Assembly (NCBI RefSeq): GCF_031453615.1 | Contig: NZ_JAVIZT010000001.1 | Location: forward strand, 1,860,001-1,924,000 | Origin: Microbacterium sp. SORGH_AS_0428 | Lineage (GTDB): Bacteria; Actinomycetota; Actinomycetes; Actinomycetales; Microbacteriaceae | Direction of reading: 5' to 3' | DNA: 64,000 nucleotides | Shown here: positions 36,591 to 50,460 of the stretch, piece by piece | How positions within the stretch are numbered: the first letter of the stretch is position 1 | Layout: the number at the start of each line of letters is the position of its first letter | Notes under the pieces: model-generated | Seen by the model: only the letters and a program-made list of their open reading frames with translations | What the model was told of the DNA's origin: nothing | The model's database searches: none | Program-made: the position numbers and the translations under genes

Positions 36591-37420
36591 CAGTGTTCTC
36601 CTTCGTTCATGGTCGACGTAGCCTCATCGGCCTCGCGAGCCAGCAGTTCTACGGCAGCTTCACGGTAGGCCACCGCGCCTGCCGACTGGCCGTCGTAGGC
36701 GATGACGGTCTGTCCGAAGCTCGGCGCCTCGGAGACCCGCACCGAGCGCGGGATCACCGTGTTCAAGACTTCCTTCGGGAAGTGCGTGCGTACTTCCTCA
36801 GCGACCTGCTGCGCAAGTCGCGTACGCCCGTCGTACATCGTCAGCAGGATCGACGATACGTGGAGCGGCGGATTCAAGTGCTTCTGGATCATCTGCACAC
36901 TGCCGAGAAGTTGGCTCAGGCCCTCGAGCGCGTAGTACTCACATTGAATGGGAATGAGAACCTCGTCGGCGGCGGTGAACGCGTTGATGGTCAACAATCC
37001 CAGCGAGGGCGGGCAGTCGATGAGAACGACGTGCGGCGGCTCCTCGGCGGCGGCCAGATACTCCTCGAGTGCGCGGCGAAGCCGGTGCTCGCGCGCGACC
37101 TGTGACACCAGCTCGATCTCCGCGCCGGCGAGGTGGATCGTGCTCGGCGCACAGGTGAGCAACGGGGACTCCGGGCTCGTCTGCACGATGTCGGCGAGTG
37201 GAAACTCGTCGATCAGCACGTCGTAGACGCTCGGGATGTCGGCGGTGTGCGGCACACCCAGAGCAGTGGATGCGTTCCCCTGCGGATCGAGGTCGATCAC
37301 CAGCACGCGCGCGCCGACACTCGCCAGCGCAGCCGCAAGGTTCACGGTGGTCGTCGTCTTACCGACGCCACCCTTCTGGTTCGAGACGGTGAGCGTGCGA
37401 GTGCCGGTCGGCAGCGTCAC
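36590..37420 (-). CDS. parA: Chromosome partitioning ATPase ParA
   Basis: This 276-residue deviant Walker ATPase has KGGVGKTTTT, followed by VIDLDPQGNAS and CPPSLGLLTINA. It binds DNA non-specifically and moves ParB-origin complexes. GTG 37420 is the first allowed start. Upstream the frame stays open to a TGA at 37523-37525 and reads like a family N-terminus (TPLARELADLRARRRALED), but no ATG, GTG or TTG is present there. Either the start really is 37420 or an upstream start has been lost. It is followed by parB with 1-nt overlap. Confidence 0.95.
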   Translation of the reverse strand: MTLPTGTRTLTVSNQKGGVGKTTTTVNLAAALASVGARVLVIDLDPQGNASTALGVPHTADIPSVYDVLIDEFPLADIVQTSPESPLLTCAPSTIHLAGAEIELVSQVAREHRLRRALEEYLAAAEEPPHVVLIDCPPSLGLLTINAFTAADEVLIPIQCEYYALEGLSQLLGSVQMIQKHLNPPLHVSSILLTMYDGRTRLAQQVAEEVRTHFPKEVLNTVIPRSVRVSEAPSFGQTVIAYDGQSAGAVAYREAAVELLAREADEATSTMNEGEH

Positions 37421-37518
37421 GGTGGAGTCCTCGAGGGCGCGTCTCCGAGCGCGGAGGTCCGCGAGCTCGCGGGCAAGGGGGGTGTCGTCACCGAAGTCCG
37501 TCGCGGGTGTCGTCGGAT

Positions 37519-37534
37519 TGTTTCACGTGAAACA
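37519..37534. promoter_or_regulatory. parS site 1
   Basis: TGTTTCACGTGAAACA is an exact bacterial parS palindrome. It lies in the parA leader, about 100 nt upstream of the GTG. Confidence 0.95.
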
Positions 37535-37591
37535 CTTCGCCTTTCGCCAGCATCGAACCCTGTCCACTCTAATCGTCGCCATCGACAGCCA

Positions 37592-37623
37592 TGACGTGAT
37601 GTTTCACGTGAAACATCACGTCA
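37592..37623. promoter_or_regulatory. parS site 2, inside a 32-bp palindrome over the rsmG stop
   Basis: The parS core GTTTCACGTGAAAC (37601-37614) is embedded in a perfect palindrome extending 32 bp. Its last bases are the rsmG stop codon. The extra arms add nothing to the known ParB recognition sequence, so the palindrome may also act as an RNA hairpin at the end of rsmG. Confidence 0.95.
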
Positions 37624-38277
37624 GGACCGCTGTACTCGACCTCGAACAACCCGAGTCGGCACGTCGAGAACACCCTCCCCCACGACCTGCACGCGCAGAT
37701 CGACGACACGGTGCGTGCGAGCCTGCTTCGCGGCCTTCTCGATCTCCGCATCGGCGGCAGCGCCCTTGAGAAGAATCAGCTCTCCCCCGTCACGTACGAG
37801 AGGTGCGGTGATCGGGAGAAGCGTGCGCAGAGCGCTCACTGCGCGGGCAGTCACCGCATCCAGGCTGGCGCCACGAGTCCAGTCCTGTGACCGACCACGG
37901 AAGACCTCGACATTGTCCAGAGCGAGTTCGTCGACCTGTTCCTGCAACCACTGAGTGCGTCGCTCCATCGGCTCGATCAGCACCCACTGGACGTCAGGGC
38001 GTGCGATCGCCCCGACGATGCCCGGCAGACCCGCGCCGGAGCCGACGTCACCGATGAGGCCGACCGGAACGAGCGGTGCCATCACCGCGCTGTTCAGGAT
38101 GTGACGCGTCCACAGCCGGGGCAGCTCCAGTGGACCGATCAGTCCGCGCAGCTCGCCTTCCCTGGCGAGATTGCGCGTGAAGGTGCGGGCGCGATCGATG
38201 CCGTCTCCGAAGATCGTCGACGCCGCATCCGGTTCCTGCTCGAGTTCGTCCATCAATGTTTCACGTGAAACATTCAC
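37621..38277 (-). CDS. rsmG: 16S rRNA (guanine527-N7)-methyltransferase RsmG
   Basis: This 218-residue SAM-dependent enzyme has DVGSGAGLPGIVGAI as its SAM motif. It begins MNVSRETL, which is read straight out of parS site 3, a known habit of this locus in many bacteria. GTG 38277 overlaps the jag stop (GTGA). It is also known as gidB; loss gives low-level streptomycin resistance in relatives. It is part of the jag-rsmG-parA-parB series. Confidence 0.95.
   Translation of the reverse strand: MNVSRETLMDELEQEPDAASTIFGDGIDRARTFTRNLAREGELRGLIGPLELPRLWTRHILNSAVMAPLVPVGLIGDVGSGAGLPGIVGAIARPDVQWVLIEPMERRTQWLQEQVDELALDNVEVFRGRSQDWTRGASLDAVTARAVSALRTLLPITAPLVRDGGELILLKGAAADAEIEKAAKQARTHRVVDLRVQVVGEGVLDVPTRVVRGRVQRS
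38255..38274. promoter_or_regulatory. parS site 3, overlapping the start of rsmG
   Basis: AATGTTTCACGTGAAACATT is a 20-bp palindrome containing the parS core. It encodes codons 2-8 of rsmG. Confidence 0.95.
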
Positions 38278-38768
38278 GCGCGACGGAGCACGGTGTGACG
38301 CTGAGCGCCCTCGCCATAGGACTCCGACACGAGCCCACGCTCGGCCGCGATGTCATGAACGACCTTGCGCTCGTAGCTGGACATCGCCGGCAATGACGCC
38401 TGCGATGCGCCGTCCTCCAGACGCGAGGCAGCGCGGTCGACCAGAGCCTCCAGCTCGCGGCGACGCGCATCACGCGACCCGCTGACATCGAGGATGAGGC
38501 GGGAGAATCGACCGGTGCGGTTCTGCACCGCGAGGCGGGTCAGGTCCTGGAGCGCGCTCACCGTGTCAGGGTCGGACAGCACGCGAAGCGAGTCGTCGCC
38601 ATCCGATTCGATCGACACGTACGCACGATCGTTGCGGACATCCAGCGCCAGGTCGCCGCCGATATCGGCGATGTCGAGGAGACCCTCGAGGAAGTCGGCC
38701 GCAACGTCGCCCTCCTGCTCGAGCTGCTCGACGCTGTCGGTCGTGGTGGGAGAGAGTTCAGAGGTCAT
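38274..38768 (-). CDS. jag: Jag/KhpB-type RNA-binding protein (KH-R3H)
   Basis: This 164-residue protein has a type-II KH-like domain (about residues 30-90) and a C-terminal R3H domain with MSSYERKVVHDIAAERGLV. It binds RNA and is linked to cell division control in Gram-positives. The N-terminal Jag domain seen in Firmicutes is absent, as usual in actinobacteria. It follows yidC by 11 nt in the same direction. Confidence 0.93.
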   Translation of the reverse strand: MTSELSPTTTDSVEQLEQEGDVAADFLEGLLDIADIGGDLALDVRNDRAYVSIESDGDDSLRVLSDPDTVSALQDLTRLAVQNRTGRFSRLILDVSGSRDARRRELEALVDRAASRLEDGASQASLPAMSSYERKVVHDIAAERGLVSESYGEGAQRHTVLRRA

Positions 38769-38779
38769 GGCGGGTCTCC

Positions 38780-39877
38780 TCAGCTGGAGGGTTCGGAGTC
38801 GGAGGCGCCGCTCTTCGCGGCGGGCGGCTGCTTGCCCGACTGCTTCTTGGCGCGCTGCTTGCCGACGGGCTGCTGGCGCTTCGGGGCTGCGGCCCGCTTA
38901 CGCTCGGCCTCCTCGAGAAGACGCTGCTGCTCGGCCTGGTACTTCTCGATCGGAACGACCTTGCCGCTGCTGTCGATGGCCTTGCCACGCCGAGCGAGAC
39001 GCTCCTCGCGGGCCTTCGCCGCCTCAGAGCCCGGGGTCGGCAGGTTCCGGATGACGAGGAACTGCTGCACCATCGTCCAGATGTTGCTGATGAACCAGTA
39101 GACGACGACGCCGAGCGGGAAGAAGATACCGGAGAAGACGAAGGCCAGCGGCAGGATGTAGAGCATGATGCGCTGCATCTGGTACGCCTGACCGGTCTTG
39201 GCCTCGGGGGACAGGTTCTTCGAGATGATCTGCAGCTGGGTGAAGAACTGCGAAGCGATCATCAGAACGACGAGGACGAGCAGGATGATGACCGTCACCG
39301 TGCCGTCGGGTCGTCCCCAGGCGCCGACGAGGGTGTCATGCAGGGACGCGCCGAACAGGTTGGCGTTGTAGAACTCTGACGTCAGGTTCGCATCGAGGAA
39401 CCCCACACCACCGATCCCGGCCGCCGCGTGCTTGGCGACGTCGTTCAGCACGCTGTACAGCGAGAAGAAGATCGGCATCTGCACGAGCAGCGGCAGACAT
39501 CCCGAGATGGGCGTCGTGCCGTGCTTCTTGTACAGCGCCATGGTCTCGCGGCTCATGGCCTCGCGAGAGAGCTGGTCGCGCTTGCCGCGGTACTTCTCCT
39601 GAACCTTGCGCAGTTCCGGAGCGATCTCCATCATCTTGCGCTGGCTCTTGATCTGCTTGACGAACAGCGGGATGAGCGCCGCGCGCACGACGATCACGAG
39701 ACCGACGATCGACAGCACCCAGGCGAGGCCCGAATCGCCGGGCAGACCAAGGAACGTCCAGATCGCGTGCCAGGCGACGAGCACCATCTCGACAACCCAC
39801 TTGAGCGGCCACAGGATCGTCCCGATCAGGTCGAAGCCGCCCGATGATTGCGTCGCGGTCGCAAGTACCAGATCCAC
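38780..39877 (-). CDS. yidC: Membrane protein insertase YidC
   Basis: This 365-residue insertase has five membrane segments, with the hydrophilic groove containing an Arg in the first helix of the core (LSIVGLVIVVRAALIPLFVKQIKSQ region). A Lys/Arg-rich C-terminal tail (after residue 275) is expected to contact the ribosome. The Firmicute-type lipobox is absent. GTG 39877 starts MDLVLATATQ. It is between yidD and jag. Confidence 0.95.
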   Translation of the reverse strand: MDLVLATATQSSGGFDLIGTILWPLKWVVEMVLVAWHAIWTFLGLPGDSGLAWVLSIVGLVIVVRAALIPLFVKQIKSQRKMMEIAPELRKVQEKYRGKRDQLSREAMSRETMALYKKHGTTPISGCLPLLVQMPIFFSLYSVLNDVAKHAAAGIGGVGFLDANLTSEFYNANLFGASLHDTLVGAWGRPDGTVTVIILLVLVVLMIASQFFTQLQIISKNLSPEAKTGQAYQMQRIMLYILPLAFVFSGIFFPLGVVVYWFISNIWTMVQQFLVIRNLPTPGSEAAKAREERLARRGKAIDSSGKVVPIEKYQAEQQRLLEEAERKRAAAPKRQQPVGKQRAKKQSGKQPPAAKSGASDSEPSS

Positions 39878-39882
39878 GGGGA

Positions 39883-40239
39883 TCAGTCCTTTCTCAGTGG
39901 CACGACGAATCCGTGCCGGGTCAGTGCGTGGGAGAAGTCCTTATGGGCAGGCGGATCATCGATCCCGCCCTCGGCCCAGGGGTGGCACCGAGCGATCCGG
40001 GCGGCGGTCAATGCCGCGCCCTTCACCGCACCGTGCTGCTGAACCGCCCCCACCGCATAGGCGGAGCAGGACGGGTAGTACTTGCAGACATCGCCGTATG
40101 TATGCGAGATCGTCGCACGGTAACCATGGAGAAGACCGAGCATGATGTTGCGCGGCAACAGCGGAATCGCGCGGAGCCAGCCGTGCTCCGGCATCGTCGC
40201 CTGGCCGATCGACGCCATCGGCAGCGTCGACGTGCTCAC
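39883..40239 (-). CDS. yidD: Membrane protein insertion efficiency factor YidD
   Basis: This 118-residue protein has the YidD signature YYPSCSAYAVGAVQQHGAVKG and ARCHPWAEGGIDDPP. An amphipathic helix at the start binds the membrane. GTG 40239 is the start, overlapping the rnpA stop (GTGA); a further in-frame start at 40260 would extend into rnpA. It assists the YidC gene next to it. Confidence 0.92.
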   Translation of the reverse strand: MSTSTLPMASIGQATMPEHGWLRAIPLLPRNIMLGLLHGYRATISHTYGDVCKYYPSCSAYAVGAVQQHGAVKGAALTAARIARCHPWAEGGIDDPPAHKDFSHALTRHGFVVPLRKD

Positions 40240-40571
40240 GATGCCCTCCGGGCCAGGCATCGCTTCACTTCGGCGTCGAGATCGTCGAACGAAGCGTCCG
40301 CACCACCGGGCAGTACGCGCACGACAACGTCCGCGCCCCTGACCACGGTCGGGAGCGCGGACGCGCAGATAGCTTTGAGTCGCCGGCGGATGCGATTGCG
40401 AACGACCGCCGTGCCGACCTTCTTGCTCACGATGAATCCGAATCGTGCGGCACGATCGTCACCGGATGCCACCACGTACGTGACGGTGTGGGGACCGGAA
40501 CATCGCACGCCGCGACGGACGACAGCCTTGTACTCGGCGCCGTCGGTCAGTCGGTTCGGCCGCGAGAGCAA
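40236..40571 (-). CDS. rnpA: Ribonuclease P protein component
   Basis: This 111-residue protein supports the RNase P RNA in tRNA 5' maturation. It has the conserved FGFIVSKKVGTAVVRNRIRRRLK (RNR motif). TTG 40571 is the start (MLSRPNRL). It sits 8 nt after rpmH in the same direction, the usual order. Confidence 0.95.
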   Translation of the reverse strand: MLSRPNRLTDGAEYKAVVRRGVRCSGPHTVTYVVASGDDRAARFGFIVSKKVGTAVVRNRIRRRLKAICASALPTVVRGADVVVRVLPGGADASFDDLDAEVKRCLARRAS

Positions 40572-40579
40572 CGGAAGGG

Positions 40580-40717
40580 TCAGGCCGAGAGCTCGGTGCG
40601 GCCCTTGGCGCGGCGTGCCGAAAGGATGGCGCGGCCGGCGCGGGTGCGCATGCGAGCGCGGAAGCCGTGCTTCTTGGCGCGACGGCGGTTGTTGGGCTGG
40701 AACGTACGCTTGCTCAT
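40580..40717 (-). CDS. rpmH: Ribosomal protein bL34
   Basis: This 45-residue protein starts [20 protein letters not shown] and continues with [15 protein letters not shown], an unmistakable bL34. It opens the operon rpmH-rnpA-yidD-yidC-jag-rsmG-parA-parB, whose promoter must lie in the dnaA-rpmH gap. Confidence 0.98.
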   Translation of the reverse strand: MSKRTFQPNNRRRAKKHGFRARMRTRAGRAILSARRAKGRTELSA

Positions 40718-40855
40718 GGGATCTCTCCGGGAAACGGTTGCCACCCGAAGGCGAAGCCTTCAGACGTGGTCGGGGACTGCCTCGAGGGCATAAGTCAACC
40801 GACTAAGACTAAGGCGCGAACCCCGAGAACTCAAACCGCGTAGGTCAACCCGCCA

Positions 40856-40964
40856 TTATCCACAGCACTGTCCCCGACCCCTCGAATCGACACACCCCCG
40901 GAACGACGCCGGAGTTTGCTCTCTGGAGCCTCGCTGACTAGCGTGGCTCGCGCAGTTATCCACA
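40856..40964. promoter_or_regulatory. Two DnaA boxes in the rpmH-dnaA gap
   Basis: TTATCCACA occurs exactly at 40856-40864 and 40956-40964. The gap (40718-41008) holds the divergent promoters of rpmH and dnaA, so the boxes probably serve dnaA autoregulation. I could not place promoter hexamers reliably. Confidence 0.85.
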
Positions 40965-41008
40965 GGTGTCGCGCACCGGCGCGTTCTCGCCGGGCCAAGA
41001 AGGGGACC

Positions 41009-42421
41009 ATGACCGCGCAAGACACTCCCGACGTCCCGGTGTGGTCGGCGGCTCTCGAGATCCTCGGCACGGACGCCCGGGTCTCGCCGCAGATGCACGG
41101 GTTCCTCAACCTGGCGGTCGCCCAGGGCGTGATGTCGGGGTTCCTGTACCTCGATGTGCCCAACGACCTCACGGCCGCGCAGCTCAACAAGCGGCTTCGT
41201 CCCATGATCCTGGAAGCCCTCGCGCAGGCCTCGACGAACGATGTCACGGGATTCAGAGTCGTCGTCAATCCGGAGCTGATCGACGCGCACCTCACGGCAG
41301 AGGTCCCGGTGCAGACCATGGTGATCGAGCAGCCCGTCGCCCCACCCGCGCCGGCCGCGGAGACCGCGGATCCCGCATCCGCCCGTGCAGACACCCGGCT
41401 GAACCCGAAGTACACCTTCGATCGGTTCGTCATCGGCCAGTCCAACCGCTTCGCCCACGCGGCAGCCGTCGCCGTCGCCGAAGCACCCGCCAAGGCCTAC
41501 AACCCGCTCTTCATCTACGGGGACTCCGGTCTGGGCAAGACACACCTGCTGCACGCCATCGGCGACTACGCCCTGAGCCTGTATCCCGGCATCCGCGTGC
41601 GCTACGTCTCGAGCGAAGAGTTCACGAACGACTTCATCAACTCGATCGCCAACAACCGGGGCTCGGCCTTCCAGGCGCGCTATCGCGACGTCGACATCCT
41701 CCTGATCGACGACATCCAGTTCCTCCAGGGACGAGCCGAGACCCAGGAAGCCTTCTTCCACACCTTCAACACGCTCCACGACCACGACAAGCAGGTCGTG
41801 ATCACCAGCGACGTCCCGCCGAAGCACCTGACCGGTTTCGAGGATCGGATGCGCAGCCGCTTCGAGTGGGGTCTCATCACCGACGTCCAGGCGCCGGACC
41901 TCGAGACCCGCATCGCCATCCTCCGCAAGAAAGCGCAGAACGAGCGGCTCCAGATCCCGCCGGAGGTCATGGAATACATCGCCACCGTCGTCTCCAGCAA
42001 CATCCGCGAGCTCGAGGGCGCCCTCATCCGCGTGTCGGCGTTCGCCAGCCTGAACCGATCGACGCTCGACATGTCACTGGCACAGCAGGTGCTGCGGGAC
42101 ATCGTCGACCAGGACGACACCAACGTCATCTCACCGACCGACATCATCACGGCCACTGCGCAGTACTTCAAGCTGTCGGTCGACGACCTCTACGGATCGA
42201 GCCGTTCACAGGCCATCGCGACGGCACGTCAGATCGCGATGTATCTGTGCCGGGAGCGCACCAACCTCTCGTTGCCGAAGATCGGTCAGCTGTTCGGCAA
42301 CCGTGACCACACGACCGTGATGTACGCGTACAAGAAGATCAGCGACCTCATGAAGGAGCGACGTTCGATCTACAACCAGGTCTCCGAGATCACCACCCAG
42401 CTCGGCAGAGCAGGTCGCTGA
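41009..42421 (+). CDS. dnaA: Chromosomal replication initiator DnaA
   Basis: This 470-residue AAA+ initiator has an N-terminal domain I ([18 protein letters not shown]), a variable linker domain II (about 105-130), an AAA+ domain III with Walker [10 protein letters not shown] and Walker [10 protein letters not shown], and a DNA-binding domain IV ending with [18 protein letters not shown] 41009 is preceded by AAGAAGGGG, supporting the start. In-frame codons upstream lie over the DnaA box at 40956 and are untranslated. A terminator-like hairpin follows. Confidence 0.98.
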   Translation: MTAQDTPDVPVWSAALEILGTDARVSPQMHGFLNLAVAQGVMSGFLYLDVPNDLTAAQLNKRLRPMILEALAQASTNDVTGFRVVVNPELIDAHLTAEVPVQTMVIEQPVAPPAPAAETADPASARADTRLNPKYTFDRFVIGQSNRFAHAAAVAVAEAPAKAYNPLFIYGDSGLGKTHLLHAIGDYALSLYPGIRVRYVSSEEFTNDFINSIANNRGSAFQARYRDVDILLIDDIQFLQGRAETQEAFFHTFNTLHDHDKQVVITSDVPPKHLTGFEDRMRSRFEWGLITDVQAPDLETRIAILRKKAQNERLQIPPEVMEYIATVVSSNIRELEGALIRVSAFASLNRSTLDMSLAQQVLRDIVDQDDTNVISPTDIITATAQYFKLSVDDLYGSSRSQAIATARQIAMYLCRERTNLSLPKIGQLFGNRDHTTVMYAYKKISDLMKERRSIYNQVSEITTQLGRAGR

Positions 42422-42427
42422 GCCCCC

Positions 42428-42461
42428 GACGAACCCCACGGCGCACGCCGTGGGGTTCGTC
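42428..42461 (+). terminator. dnaA terminator hairpin
   Basis: A 15-bp perfect stem (GACGAACCCCACGGC with its complement) encloses a 4-nt loop and starts 7 nt after the dnaA stop. Confidence 0.85.
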
Positions 42462-42859
42462 GTTTCCGGTGGCCGAAGACTCTCATTTGACAATCGCCGC
42501 GCGCGGCCTCATCCTCCGCTTTCACACATGTGGACAAGTTGTGGATAACTGTGCGAAACGCCGACGGGCGATGTGAACGACACGGCGATCACGTGTGGAG
42601 AACGTTCGAACCCGGCGAACGACGCGATCCGCGTTCGACAGCTCCGTCCGCAGCGCGTCCACATCTCACACGGTTGTAGTTCCCATGAGCCGAGAGTCAT
42701 CCACCGACTTATCCACAGTTTGCACAGCTGTTAACAAGATGACTCTCACATCACTCTTCATCAACGTGCGATCACCTCTGGGGGCGGGAAGCGTGTTCTT
42801 CGTCTGGACCATTCGCAGCACTAGCATGGGTAAGCCCAGCCCGCCGGAGAGGGAGCACT
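42462..42859. other. Origin of replication oriC
   Basis: The 398-bp dnaA-dnaN gap after the terminator holds DnaA boxes in both orientations. The exact ones are TGTGGATAA at 42540-42548 and TTATCCACA at 42709-42717. Near matches are TGTGGACAA (42529-42537), TGTGGAGAA (42594-42602), TCATCCACC (42697-42705) and others. TGTTAACAAGATGAC-type AT-richer sequence at 42729-42745 is a candidate unwinding part. Position between dnaA and dnaN is the rule for actinobacterial oriC. The dnaN promoter should be near the right end. Confidence 0.9.
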
Positions 42860-44008
42860 GTGAAGTTCCAGGTCAATCGCGACGTTTTCAGCGAAGCCGT
42901 ATCGTTCGTCGTCAAGCTCCTGCCCCAGCGCAACCCGCAGCCGATCCTCGCGGGCGTGCTCATCGAAGCCGGTTCCGAGGGACTCTCCCTGTCGGCCTTC
43001 GACTACGAGGCCTCCGCGCGCACCACGATCGAGGCGTCGGTGGAGGCTCCCGGCACGATCCTCGTCCACGGTCGTCTGCTCTCGGACATCGCCAGCCGCC
43101 TGCCCAACGCCCCCATTCAGATCGAGGTGGACGACGACGGCATCCTGCTCACCTGCGGATCGGCCCGATTCACGCTGGCGTCCATGCCGGTGCAGGAGTA
43201 TCCGGCGATCCCGGAGGTGACCGGCGAGTCCGGTCTCGTTCCTGCAGAGGAGTTCGCGACCGCCATCGCCCAGGTCGCCTTCGCCGCGTCACGCGACGAC
43301 GTCACGCCCGTGCTCACGGGTGTCCAGCTCGAAGTGAGCGGAACGCAGCTGAGCCTCGTCGCGACGGACCGGTACCGCGTCGCGCTGCGCGAGATCCCCT
43401 GGGACGGCCCCGCCACCACCGACGGCGAGAGCACGACGGCCCTCGTCCCGGCGCGCACCCTGCAGGAGGTCGGCAAGACCTTCTCGCACGGCGAGAACAT
43501 CTCCATCGCGTTCTCCGGTTCGGGCGACCGAGAGATCATCGCCTTCACCTCCGGCAACAAGACGGTGACGTCGTTGCTGATCAAGGGCAACTTCCCTCCC
43601 GTGCGTCGCCTGTTCCCCGAGCAGACCGCACATCACGCCGTCGTGAACACCGCGGAGCTCGCCGAGGCGGTGCGTCGTGTCGCGCTCGTGCTCGACCGCT
43701 CCGCGCCGCTGCGTTTCACGTTCACCGCAGAGGGCGTCGCCATGGAGGCATCGGGAACAGAACAGGCGCGCGCCTCCGAGTCCGTCGATGCGACGTTGAC
43801 AGGCGACGACGTGACCCTCGGGCTCAACCCGCAGTACCTCCTCGAGTCGCTCTCGGCCGTGCGCAGCGAGTTCTCCCGGATCACGTTCACCTCCAGCGAC
43901 AACGCGAACAAGCTCAGCCCGATCCTCGTGACACCGCAGACATCGGTGGAGCGCGCCGGCGAGGGCGAGTTCAAGTACCTGCTGCAGCCGAACCTGTTGC
44001 TGCGCTGA
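42860..44008 (+). CDS. dnaN: DNA polymerase III beta subunit (sliding clamp)
   Basis: This 382-residue clamp has three similar domains, with the first starting MKFQVNRDVFSEAVSFVVKLLPQRNPQPILAG and the last containing NPQYLLESLSAV. It tethers polymerase to DNA. GTG 42860 follows GGAGAGGGA. It lies between oriC and recF. Confidence 0.98.
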   Translation: MKFQVNRDVFSEAVSFVVKLLPQRNPQPILAGVLIEAGSEGLSLSAFDYEASARTTIEASVEAPGTILVHGRLLSDIASRLPNAPIQIEVDDDGILLTCGSARFTLASMPVQEYPAIPEVTGESGLVPAEEFATAIAQVAFAASRDDVTPVLTGVQLEVSGTQLSLVATDRYRVALREIPWDGPATTDGESTTALVPARTLQEVGKTFSHGENISIAFSGSGDREIIAFTSGNKTVTSLLIKGNFPPVRRLFPEQTAHHAVVNTAELAEAVRRVALVLDRSAPLRFTFTAEGVAMEASGTEQARASESVDATLTGDDVTLGLNPQYLLESLSAVRSEFSRITFTSSDNANKLSPILVTPQTSVERAGEGEFKYLLQPNLLLR

Positions 44009-44039
44009 TCGCGTCGCACCGTCACCGTAGGGTTGTCCG

Positions 44040-45194
44040 GTGATCGTGGAACGCCTGAGTCTCGTCGACTTCCGTAACTACGAACACGCCGATCTGGAGT
44101 TCACTCGCGGGGCGAACCTGCTCGTCGGGCGCAACGGCCAGGGCAAGACCAACCTCGCCGAAGCCGTCACCTATCTCGCGACCCTCGGCTCGCATCGGGT
44201 GTCTGCCGACGCACCCCTGGTGCGTTCGGGAGCGGATGCGGCCTTCGTCCGCGCACGCCTCGGTCACGGCGAGCGCCACATCCAGCTTGAGATACAGATC
44301 AACAAGCAGGGATCCAACAAGGCGCGCGTCGGTGGCGCTCCGGTGCGTTCGGCGGAACTGCCGCGCTATGCGCAGGTCGTGCTCTTCGCTCCCGAGGATC
44401 TGCAGATCGTGCGGGGAGACCCCTCCGCACGCCGCCGGTTCGCCGACCAGCTGCTCGTCCAGCTCTCCCCCCGCCTTGCCGGCGTCATCGCGGACTACGA
44501 CCGCGTTCTCAAGCAGCGCACCGCACTGCTCAAGTCCGCGCGCGCCCGAGGTCTGCGCGGCGACGCGCTCCCGACCCTGGATGTCTGGGATGACAAGCTC
44601 GTCGCGCTCGGTACCGAGATCATCGAGGCACGTGCACGCCTCGCCGCCGACCTGCATCCGCACCTCGTCGCCGCCTATGCCGCGATCGCCGGCGCCGATC
44701 ACTCGCCCGAGCTCGAGTGGGCCAACTCCATCGCCGGTTTCGATCCGGAGGACGACGACGACCAGCGCGTCGCCTCCGGAGCCGTGACAGCGGAGGCCTT
44801 CCGTGCCGCCCTCGCGGCGAAGCGCGCGACAGAGTTCGATCGCGGGGTGACGCTGGTCGGTCCGCACCGTGACGACCTCATTCTCCGCATCCGCTCGCTT
44901 CCGGTGAAGGGGTATGCGTCGCACGGCGAGTCCTGGTCGGTGGCGCTCGCGCTGCGGCTCGCCTCCGCGCAGCTGCTGCGCGCGGATTCGCTGCTGGGAG
45001 ATCCCATCGTGATCCTCGACGACGTCTTCGCCGAGCTCGACGCCGACAGGCGGATGCGGCTGGCATCCCTCGTCGCGGACTTCGAGCAGGTCGTGGTGAC
45101 CGCTGCGGTCGAGGCGGACGTTCCCGAAGAGCTTCGCGGGCGCACGGTGCGCGTCGAGGCCGGTCGCATCCTCGAGGTGAGCGACGATGAGTGA
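44040..45194 (+). CDS. recF: DNA replication and repair protein RecF
   Basis: This 384-residue SMC-like ATPase loads RecA at gaps. Walker A is GRNGQGKTNL, with the ABC-type signature around SHGESWSVALALRLAS and Walker B LLGDPIVILDDVFAELD. GTG 44040 (MIVERLSLVDFRNY) is the start. It ends 8 nt inside the next gene. Confidence 0.97.
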   Translation: MIVERLSLVDFRNYEHADLEFTRGANLLVGRNGQGKTNLAEAVTYLATLGSHRVSADAPLVRSGADAAFVRARLGHGERHIQLEIQINKQGSNKARVGGAPVRSAELPRYAQVVLFAPEDLQIVRGDPSARRRFADQLLVQLSPRLAGVIADYDRVLKQRTALLKSARARGLRGDALPTLDVWDDKLVALGTEIIEARARLAADLHPHLVAAYAAIAGADHSPELEWANSIAGFDPEDDDDQRVASGAVTAEAFRAALAAKRATEFDRGVTLVGPHRDDLILRIRSLPVKGYASHGESWSVALALRLASAQLLRADSLLGDPIVILDDVFAELDADRRMRLASLVADFEQVVVTAAVEADVPEELRGRTVRVEAGRILEVSDDE

Positions 45195-45678
45195 TGAGGA
45201 CGAGGTCCCCGAGACGCTCGGCACCTATCTGCGTCTGCGCGGACTCGAACCGACGTCGCGTCGCGGTGCGAAGAGGCGCACGCGTCGAGGCGCCGAAGAC
45301 GAAGGCGTCCCGTTCACGCCCGGTCGCGACCCGCACGGCGTCGGCGACGTGCTCGCACACTGGACGAAGCAGGCCGGATGGGACCCGCTCCTCGCTCGTG
45401 CCGACCTCGTGCGGCAGTGGGAGGTCGTCGCCGGCGAGGAGACCGCCAGGCACACGCGCCCCGTGGGACTGGATGCGGGAGTGCTCACCGTGCAGTGCGA
45501 CTCGACCGCCTGGGCGAAGCAACTGCGCCTGATGCGTACGCACATCGTGACGACGATCGCGCAGCGCTTCCCGGATGCGGGCGTGCAGAACGTCCGCTTC
45601 GTCGGCCCGGACGTCCCCTCCTGGAAATGGGGTCCCAGAGCCGTTCCAGGGCGCGGTCCCCGGGATACCTACGGATAA
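45187..45678 (+). CDS. DUF721 (DciA-like) protein
   Basis: This 163-residue protein sits in the position of the mycobacterial Rv0004 gene, between recF and gyrB. It contains a basic linker (RRGAKRRTRRG) and the DUF721 core WEVVAGEETARHTRP and WAKQLRLMRTHIV. DciA proteins load DnaB in bacteria lacking DnaC or DnaI; that role is likely here because dnaB is present but no loader is seen. The ATG is inside the recF end. Confidence 0.88.
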   Translation: MSDEDEVPETLGTYLRLRGLEPTSRRGAKRRTRRGAEDEGVPFTPGRDPHGVGDVLAHWTKQAGWDPLLARADLVRQWEVVAGEETARHTRPVGLDAGVLTVQCDSTAWAKQLRLMRTHIVTTIAQRFPDAGVQNVRFVGPDVPSWKWGPRAVPGRGPRDTYG

Positions 45679-45757
45679 GGCATGTACGGACGTATCTCGC
45701 GTCCGTTTACGACGCCACACGGGCGTACACGCCCCGTGGCGAGCCTCCGCTTGATAG

Positions 45758-47833
<2,076 letters not shown>

Positions 47834-47839
47834 TCGCAC

Positions 47840-47863
47840 CGGATGCGGCGCGAGCCGCATCCG
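47840..47863 (+). other. gyrB-gyrA intergenic hairpin
   Basis: CGGATGCGGC pairs with GCCGCATCCG around a GCGA loop. It could reduce transcription between the gyrase genes or stabilise the gyrB end. The stem is two facing copies of the genome-wide GGATGCGGC word. Confidence 0.6.
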
Positions 47864-47901
47864 TCAGATGACACGACACCGACGCAGAGAAGAAGAGACG
47901 A

Positions 47902-50456
<2,555 letters not shown>

Positions 50457-50460
<4 letters not shown>

